Assembly (NCBI RefSeq): GCF_900176535.1
Contig: NZ_FWXT01000003.1
Location: 248,001-312,000 of the forward strand
DNA: 64,000 nucleotides
Direction: 5' to 3'
From: Pedobacter africanus
Lineage (GTDB): Bacteria; Bacteroidota; Bacteroidia; Sphingobacteriales; Sphingobacteriaceae
Shown here: positions 58,489 through 64,000 of the stretch, piece after piece
Numbering within the stretch: the first letter of the stretch is position 1
How the letters are laid out: every line of letters starts with the position of its first letter
Made by a program: the position numbers and the translations under genes
The notes under the pieces: generated by a model
Told to the model about the DNA's origin: nothing
The model's database searches: none
What the model saw: the letters and a program-made list of their open reading frames with translations, nothing else

Positions 58489-59630
58489 GCACAAATAAAA
58501 AGATCAGGATTTTACACGCCATCAGGCAGGGGAAAGTAGGAGGTGGCGAAACCCATGTACTGGATTTGGTAAATGCACTCGATAAAGATCATTTTGAATC
58601 GGTTATATTGTCTTTTACAGAAGGTCCAATGGTAGATAAGCTGCGTGCCGATGGTTTTAAAACCTATGTTGTGCATACTGAAAAGCCCTTTGATTTTAAG
58701 GTATGGACCGCCGTAAAGGGAATTGTGGCAAATGAAGGAATAAACCTTATTCATGCCCATGGCACCCGTGCAAATTCAAACACATTTTATGCTGCCAGAT
58801 CACTAAAAATTCCATTGATCTATACCGTTCATGGCTGGTCTTTTCATCCAGACCAAAGTAAACTGGTGAAAATGATCAGGACGCAAAGTGAACGTTTGCT
58901 GGTTTCCCTGGCTAATAAAACCATTTGTGTGTCAAAAAGCAATCTGGAAGAGGGCAAAAGAAAATTCAATATGCCGCGTGCCACTGTAATTGTCAACGGC
59001 ATTAACCAGGTAAAGTTTAACCCGGATAAGGCATATAGGGATGTTAGGGCTGAACTCGGAGTTGATAAAGATCTAATCCTGGTCGGATATGTGGCAAGAA
59101 TTACCGCTCAAAAGGCACCTTTAACTTTTTTAAAGGCTATCGCTGAGTTGCCTGAGAACCTGCCGGTCAAATTCCTGATCGTAGGAGATGGGGACCTTAA
59201 GCCACAAATGCTGGCCCTTGCCAGCGAATTGAAATTGAATTCGAGGATTATCTTTCAGGATTTCAGGAGTGATATTCCTGATGTATTGGCAGCAGTAGAT
59301 ATTTTTTGCCTGCCATCCTTATGGGAAGGATTGCCTATTGCCTTACTTGAAGCGATGGCGATGAAAAAAGCCATTGTTGCGTCAGAAATTGACGGGATTA
59401 ATGACCTCATTGTACACATGAAAAATGGCCTGCTGGTACCGGTTTTAAAACCAGGCCTGTTAAAAGATGCCCTTGAAACTTTGGTGAGCGATGCCGGTTT
59501 AAGAGAAAGACTGGGAAAGGAAGCTGGGGCAACTGTAAATGAAAAGTACAACGTTCAGCTGATGACGGAAAACATAGCGTCGGTTTACAGGCAGGTACTT
59601 CAGGAATTTGCCACTAAAACAAAAGCATAG
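58485..59630 (+). CDS. Glycosyltransferase, GT4 family
   Basis: A 381-residue GT-B retaining transferase. The acceptor part has GKVGGGETHVLDLVNAL and LIHAHGTRANSN; the donor part has VGYVARITAQKAPLTFLKA, ILVGDGDLKPQ-type turn (LIVGDGDLKP) and the EX7E motif of GT4 enzymes in PSLWEGLPIALLEAMAMKK. Standard length. It starts inside the previous gene's stop (ATGA). Donor sugar unknown. Confidence 0.92.
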   Translation: MSTNKKIRILHAIRQGKVGGGETHVLDLVNALDKDHFESVILSFTEGPMVDKLRADGFKTYVVHTEKPFDFKVWTAVKGIVANEGINLIHAHGTRANSNTFYAARSLKIPLIYTVHGWSFHPDQSKLVKMIRTQSERLLVSLANKTICVSKSNLEEGKRKFNMPRATVIVNGINQVKFNPDKAYRDVRAELGVDKDLILVGYVARITAQKAPLTFLKAIAELPENLPVKFLIVGDGDLKPQMLALASELKLNSRIIFQDFRSDIPDVLAAVDIFCLPSLWEGLPIALLEAMAMKKAIVASEIDGINDLIVHMKNGLLVPVLKPGLLKDALETLVSDAGLRERLGKEAGATVNEKYNVQLMTENIASVYRQVLQEFATKTKA

Positions 59631-59633
59631 CCT

Positions 59634-60461
59634 TTAAGTACTTCTCTTCATATGTTTAAAACTCAGGTTTTTAACCAGGCGATCAAATGTTGCTTTAAAA
59701 AAACCACCGTCAAGCTGTATACGCCGGTCGGTAGTCCACACTATACTTCTGTTATGTGTTACCCAATGTAGTTTGCCATACCCTTTAGTTCGCAGCTTAA
59801 TGGCCAGCCATCCATCCTCGTTGGTTTGGGGAGGATGGTTAAAACCATCTACATCCACACATTGTTGCCGCCGGCAGGCAGAATTAAATCCATATACATT
59901 TAAAGCCTCTTCCTTGAACAACTGGCAGATTTTTCTGTTGAAATCTGACAGGTACTCGTAAAAGAAGTAAACAGATCTGGGGGTGCCTGCAGTTGGAACA
60001 AAAGAAAACTTGCCATAGGTTAAACAAATACCTTCATTTTTTAGTAAAGGGCTAACCATGTCATCAATCCAGTTGGGCGGATAGATGGTATCTGCATCCG
60101 CATTAACAAGATAGGTGCCTCTGGCGTGGGCAAGGCCGCCATTCCTGGCATTGGTAATGCCCTGCTTGGTTTCTTTTATACAGGTTACATTGCAGGCCAG
60201 GGCCAGGCTTTCTGTTTCATCAACAGAATTGTTGTTTACCACAATTACTTCAATTCCATGTTTCGAATTAGTGAGTGATAGTGAATACAATGTTTTAAGA
60301 ATATTTTCTTCCTCATTATAGGCGGGGATCACAATCGAAATTAGCGGGGTATCACTGTTGATCTTACTGAAATTTTTGGCAATTTCCGGTATTTTGTCCA
60401 GCAGTTCGGCTTTTCCCTTATTAATGGCTGATATTCCTCCAGGAATGGAAAATGGTCTCAT
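59634..60461 (-). CDS. Glycosyltransferase, GT2 family
   Basis: A 275-residue GT-A transferase. The motif SIVIPAYNEEENILKTLYSL is at about residues 42-61, the DxD metal site is in VNADADTIYPPNW, and GFNHPPQTNEDGWLA carries the ED catalytic base. It reads on the minus strand, with its stop three bases from the stop of the plus-strand GT4 gene. It lies 9 bases after the acyltransferase gene and so forms a two-gene minus-strand unit inside the plus-strand cluster. Confidence 0.88.
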   Translation of the reverse strand: MRPFSIPGGISAINKGKAELLDKIPEIAKNFSKINSDTPLISIVIPAYNEEENILKTLYSLSLTNSKHGIEVIVVNNNSVDETESLALACNVTCIKETKQGITNARNGGLAHARGTYLVNADADTIYPPNWIDDMVSPLLKNEGICLTYGKFSFVPTAGTPRSVYFFYEYLSDFNRKICQLFKEEALNVYGFNSACRRQQCVDVDGFNHPPQTNEDGWLAIKLRTKGYGKLHWVTHNRSIVWTTDRRIQLDGGFFKATFDRLVKNLSFKHMKRST

Positions 60462-60470
60462 GAAACGAAT

Positions 60471-61553
60471 CTAGAAAAATTTTTCCATTAATTTATACTT
60501 ACTGATAACCCAGGGCTGAAATTTCAATTCCAGCAAATAAGCTACTCCAAAAATGAGTATAGATTTAATAACCAGTACGCCATAAATATGATCAATAACG
60601 GGTATTTCCAGCTGAATGATTGGGAAATGTACTACATACAGTGCGTATGAAATTGGTGCAAGCCGGGCAAATGCGCCAAGCAGAAAGTCGAAGCCATACA
60701 ATTTAAACTGCCACCATATTTTTCCGATCAGGATAAATAAAAATGCTTCGACAAAGTGATACAGGTAATTGGTGAGTGGGTATTGACTGTTAATTTGAGC
60801 TATGCTCTTGTGGTCCAGCAATAAGGCCTTGGCTACAGGCAGGCCAATTAAGGCCGACAGGAAAAACAAACTGCCCAAAACAGGTAACAGATCTTTCCAG
60901 CTAAAGGTTCCGCTTTCCAGGTAAATTTCTGCACAGTAGTAGCCGGCCCACCACAATAGGAAAAAGTTCAGTACCAGGAAAAAATGATCCGGCAAAACCA
61001 GGAACAGTAGCCAGGCTACCACAGCTATTGCTGTTAAAGTATAAATACCCCTAAGCTTCCTATTGCCCCCCATTTTTCTGAACAAATGGAACAAAGGGAA
61101 AAAAAGCATATAAAACCACCATTCGTAGGCAAGCGACCAAAGCGGGTAATTGTTAAGAAAAGTAGGGAGCTTAAAGCCAGGCTCATCTTCCATTCTTTGA
61201 AACTGGAGCAGGTTACCCACAAGGTTTTTGACGTCAGTGAAAGAAAACTGGTAACCGTTTGCCCAGAACACGACTGTAGATAGCAGGAAAGTCATGAGCA
61301 GGATAGGATAGATCCTTAAAAACCTTTTTTTAAAATACCGGTAAAAACTGTCCTTGCCGTTCTTTTGCATCGAGAGGCAGATTACAAAACCAGAAAGCAA
61401 AAAGAATATCAGTACAGCTTCTCTACCAAATCTGAAAAGCAATTTTAAGAATTCTGGTGTGCTGCTGTACAGTGGGGTAAATAGGATCAAATGATGTATG
61501 ACTACATAAAAGGCTACAAAACCGCGTATTGCTTCTAATTTAACTACTTTCAT
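60471..61553 (-). CDS. Acyltransferase 3 family membrane protein
   Basis: A 360-residue membrane acyltransferase (OafA/NodX type) with about ten hydrophobic segments. The family opening KLEAIRGFVAFYVVIHHL has the catalytic His pair (HH), and LLSGFVICLS and YPLWSLAYEWWFYMLFF are also conserved. ATG 61553 starts the classic N-terminus; ATG 61568 is possible but would leave a leader of only eight bases after the -7 element at 61589-61582. It should O-acylate a sugar of the polymer. Confidence 0.88.
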   Translation of the reverse strand: MKVVKLEAIRGFVAFYVVIHHLILFTPLYSSTPEFLKLLFRFGREAVLIFFLLSGFVICLSMQKNGKDSFYRYFKKRFLRIYPILLMTFLLSTVVFWANGYQFSFTDVKNLVGNLLQFQRMEDEPGFKLPTFLNNYPLWSLAYEWWFYMLFFPLFHLFRKMGGNRKLRGIYTLTAIAVVAWLLFLVLPDHFFLVLNFFLLWWAGYYCAEIYLESGTFSWKDLLPVLGSLFFLSALIGLPVAKALLLDHKSIAQINSQYPLTNYLYHFVEAFLFILIGKIWWQFKLYGFDFLLGAFARLAPISYALYVVHFPIIQLEIPVIDHIYGVLVIKSILIFGVAYLLELKFQPWVISKYKLMEKFF

Positions 61554-61581
61554 TGATCTCGACAGCATTATGCTGATGTTT

Positions 61582-61589
61582 CAAAAATA
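61582..61589 (-). promoter_or_regulatory. -7 element of the acyltransferase-GT2 unit
   Basis: TATTTTTG on the minus strand, a perfect TAnnTTTG, with no clear -33 match. It supports a separate transcript for the two minus-strand genes. Confidence 0.4.
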
Positions 61590-61630
61590 AAATATATTTC
61601 GGGATAATATCCATAATTTTATCGCATCTT

Positions 61631-61650
61631 CACGTTTGTTTTAAAACGTG
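61631..61650 (+). repeat. 7-bp stem palindrome before the flippase
   Basis: CACGTTT 61631-61637 pairs with AAACGTG 61644-61650, loop GTTTTA. It lies 14 bases upstream of the flippase start in the divergent gap and may be an operator or leader hairpin. Confidence 0.4.
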
Positions 61651-61664
61651 TATACAAACAATAT

Positions 61665-63029
61665 ATGAGGTTGATCAATAAGCTGCTCTCTGCTGCCAGA
61701 AACATACATTTCCAGTCTCTTGTTGGCAATGGGATCATGTCTGTTTTTGGAATGCTTACCGTAGCCATCCTATATCGTGCCCTGTCGCTTACCGATATCG
61801 GTATCTATGTTTTTTTTATGACTGTTCTGGGCCTTATAGATACCATCAGGTCTGGCTTTCTTACCAATGCTTTCATCAAGTTTTACTCCGGTACCGAGCC
61901 AAAACGGGCAAACGAAGTAGCAGGCTCTGCCTGGGGCCTTGCCATTGCCATTACCGTGGTTTGTATTGTGCTAAATGTAATCACTTTTTTTGCATCCAGG
62001 TACATTACCAACGAAAGCATCATTCTTTTTCTTAAATATTTCTCCCTGATTTCTATTGCTACTTTACCTTCTTTTATGGCTAATCTTGCAGTACAGGGCG
62101 ATAAAAGGTTCGACAGACTTTTATGGATGCGGCTCATTAACCAGGTTTTATTTACCGGCAGCGTAATCGTTTTAACCATTTTAAAGAAATCAACACTGAT
62201 CACGGTAATCTGGGCCTATATAGGTTCCAATTTTATAGCGAGTATTGTTATTTTGTTTCTGGGCTGGACCAAGCTGGGTACACTTCGCTACTTCAGTATG
62301 GATAGTTTTAAAGAGATTTTTCATTTTGGTAAGTACAGCATGGCAACCAGTGTCAGTTCAAACCTGTTTAATGTTACCAATACCTTCTTTATCAACTTTT
62401 TTATTGGCCCGGCAGGATTGGCAGTGTATAACCTTGGGGGGCGCCTGATCCAGATTGTGGAAATTCCTCTACTTAGTTTTGCTGCCTCTGGTATGCCAAG
62501 TTTATCTGGCTATTACAACCAGAATAAAAAAGAGGAGATGATGTATGTGATGAAAAAAATGGTGGGCATGCTTACTATAGTGATTGCCGGTATTGCGGTT
62601 TTGTCCATCATTTTTGCAAACCCAGTTATTTTATTGCTGGGAGGCGAAAAATACCTGCATACAGAGGCCCCAAACCTGTTCCGGATTTTTATGACCATGG
62701 CTATTTTGTACCCGGCTGATAGGTTTTTTGGACTGACTATAGACGTTATCCATATGCCAAAAATAAATTTTTATAAAATTATAGTGATGCTGGTCATTAA
62801 CCTTGTGGCCAACTATGTAGGGGTATCCATCTTTCATTCCATTTATGGTATCGCTTTTGCTGGCATATTCCCCATGTTGTTTGCCATTATTTTTACGTAT
62901 ATTCCGCTTAACAACTACTCCAAATTTAATTTCTGGAGTGTGTACGTGGTTGGATATAAAGAGGTAATTTTGTTTATCAGGCAGCTTTACAGCAACCTTA
63001 CAGGAAAAGAAAAGGCCGCAAACTATTAA
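61665..63029 (+). CDS. Oligosaccharide flippase (Wzx-like, MATE/MOP fold)
   Basis: A 454-residue membrane protein with 12 to 14 hydrophobic segments, the size and shape of Wzx polysaccharide flippases. Recognisable parts are NGIMSVFGMLTVAILYRALS in segment 1, VSSNLFNVTNTFFINFFIG in the middle and VVMLVINLVANYVGVSIFHS-like late helices. It should move lipid-linked repeat units across the inner membrane for the polymerase at 53251. First plus-strand gene after the minus-strand pair. Confidence 0.9.
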   Translation: MRLINKLLSAARNIHFQSLVGNGIMSVFGMLTVAILYRALSLTDIGIYVFFMTVLGLIDTIRSGFLTNAFIKFYSGTEPKRANEVAGSAWGLAIAITVVCIVLNVITFFASRYITNESIILFLKYFSLISIATLPSFMANLAVQGDKRFDRLLWMRLINQVLFTGSVIVLTILKKSTLITVIWAYIGSNFIASIVILFLGWTKLGTLRYFSMDSFKEIFHFGKYSMATSVSSNLFNVTNTFFINFFIGPAGLAVYNLGGRLIQIVEIPLLSFAASGMPSLSGYYNQNKKEEMMYVMKKMVGMLTIVIAGIAVLSIIFANPVILLLGGEKYLHTEAPNLFRIFMTMAILYPADRFFGLTIDVIHMPKINFYKIIVMLVINLVANYVGVSIFHSIYGIAFAGIFPMLFAIIFTYIPLNNYSKFNFWSVYVVGYKEVILFIRQLYSNLTGKEKAANY

Positions 63030-63080
63030 TGTTTAGTTACGTTATTTTAAATTAAAACCATCATTAAATAAAGCTTTAAA

Positions 63081-63962
63081 ATGAAAAAAGAGCACATCTC
63101 AATTGTTGTAGCAAGTGACAATCATTATTCCATTCTAATTGCTGCACTTTTAAAATCCATAGATGTAAACCATCATACGGACGAGCATATAGATTTTCAT
63201 ATTATTGATGATGGTATTTCAAGCAAAACCAAGGAGAAGATCCAAACCATTGCAGATCCTTCCAGGATTACCATTAAATGGTTTAACAGCAAAAAAATTA
63301 TACCAGATAGCATTGTAATACCTGTAGATAATTCTGCTTTTCCACTTACTGTGTATTTGCGGGTATTTTCGCCCTATGTGGTTGACAAGGATGTAGAAAA
63401 GCTAATTTATCTCGATGTAGATACCATTGTTCAGGACGATATCTCTAAATTGTGGAATACACCTTTAGGCGATTATATTGCCGGGGCCGTACAGGATGTT
63501 GGCAAAACAATGGATTGCGAATGGGGTGGGGTACCCAATTATAAAGAATTGGGCTTTACTGCAGATACCAAATATTTTAATTCGGGTGTTTTAATGATCA
63601 ATGCTAAACGGTGGAGAGAAGAAAATTATTCTGCACAGGTAATTTCGGCTTTAAGCAAGTACAAGGAGCATGTAAGACTGGCAGATCAATATGGTTTAAA
63701 CGTTGTTTTGGCCAATAAATGGCTCGAGCTGGATCCGAAGTGGAACTGGTTCGCTTTTAAAGAAAATGAAGATCCGTCCATTGTCCATTTCCTGGATATT
63801 AAACCTATATTTACTTCTTATAATTCTAAAGAAGTATACAGGGAAGAGTTTTTCAGGTATTTATCAATGACGCCATGGAAAAACTTTAAGCCAATTAGCG
63901 GTAACAAAAGAAACATCCGCAAGATTTATAACAAAATAAAGAAGGCTTTTTTAAAGCTTTAA
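63081..63962 (+). CDS. Glycosyltransferase, GT8 family
   Basis: A 293-residue retaining GT-A transferase of the LgtC/GspA type. It has SIVVASDNHYSILIAALLKS at the N-terminus, the metal site DVDTI in LIYLDVDTIVQDD near residue 114, and YFNSGVLMINAKRWRE and DQYGLNVVL later. Substrates are usually UDP-glucose or UDP-galactose. The last complete gene; 38 bases remain to the window end, so the cluster may continue. Confidence 0.93.
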   Translation: MKKEHISIVVASDNHYSILIAALLKSIDVNHHTDEHIDFHIIDDGISSKTKEKIQTIADPSRITIKWFNSKKIIPDSIVIPVDNSAFPLTVYLRVFSPYVVDKDVEKLIYLDVDTIVQDDISKLWNTPLGDYIAGAVQDVGKTMDCEWGGVPNYKELGFTADTKYFNSGVLMINAKRWREENYSAQVISALSKYKEHVRLADQYGLNVVLANKWLELDPKWNWFAFKENEDPSIVHFLDIKPIFTSYNSKEVYREEFFRYLSMTPWKNFKPISGNKRNIRKIYNKIKKAFLKL

Positions 63963-64000
63963 CTTTCATCCCATAAAAAAGGGCTATTTCAGAAATGAAA

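Noticed and set aside
1..64000. CRISPR array, prophage, insertion sequence, tRNA or rRNA genes
   Set aside because: No regular direct repeats with spacers, no transposase or phage structural genes, and no cloverleaf or rRNA-like sequence was noticed on reading both strands; a tRNA or Rfam scan would be decisive.

Overview
The window looks like chromosomal DNA of a Bacteroidota bacterium of the Sphingobacteriaceae, most likely Pedobacter or a close relative. The evidence is moderately AT-rich DNA, several promoters that fit the Bacteroidota pattern TTTG-N19-TAnnTTTG, almost no Shine-Dalgarno sequences, TTG starts, many SCK-type lipoprotein signals, and typical families (GIN-domain lipoproteins, FecR/ECF sigma pairs, STN domains, DUF6580, LA_2272 repeats). 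No rRNA, tRNA, CRISPR array, transposase or phage gene was seen.

Layout. 1-4848: an imperfect palindrome, a serpin lipoprotein and a convergent propeller-amidohydrolase. 4901-9554: a tight operon recQ / GIN lipoprotein / MFS transporter / LutA-like Fe-S protein. 9534-12840: the translation operon thrS-infC-rpmI-rplT, ending at a strong terminator. 12858-15853: bioF-bioD coupled to an S24 (LexA-like) regulator, divergent from a small GIY-YIG protein, with three related palindromes in the shared promoter region. 16011-24036: a peptidase-propeller-barrel outer-membrane protein, a class A penicillin-binding protein, a PPK2 kinase and a class A beta-lactamase-like serine hydrolase. 24093-31580: a cobalamin-riboswitch operon with a TonB receptor, two BtuG-like propellers alternating with two related surface lipoproteins, and a DUF6580 membrane protein.

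31592-37516 is a co-directional minus-strand array: LA_2272-repeat protein, GIN lipoprotein, DUF4833-like protein, ECF sigma factor, FecR anti-sigma factor, and an STN protein that ends in LA_2272 repeats instead of a TonB receptor. 37812-44102: an HMA/AraC-type mini-regulator, TerC, an OmpA-family protein, a beta-CASP RNase, a nucleoside-diphosphate-sugar epimerase-like protein and small envelope proteins. 44144-47683: a large hybrid histidine kinase. 48852-63962: an exopolysaccharide cluster with a response regulator, an initiating sugar transferase carrying a dead receiver domain, a half-length TolC protein, a Wzc-like chain-length protein with a degenerate kinase domain, a polymerase, an unlisted 34-residue membrane peptide, acetyl- and acyltransferases, six glycosyltransferases and a flippase.

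The strongest candidates for undescribed biology are the sigma/anti-sigma system built on LA_2272 surface repeats, the S24 regulator controlling biotin genes and a divergent GIY-YIG protein, and the exopolysaccharide cluster in which receiver and kinase domains have lost their key residues.
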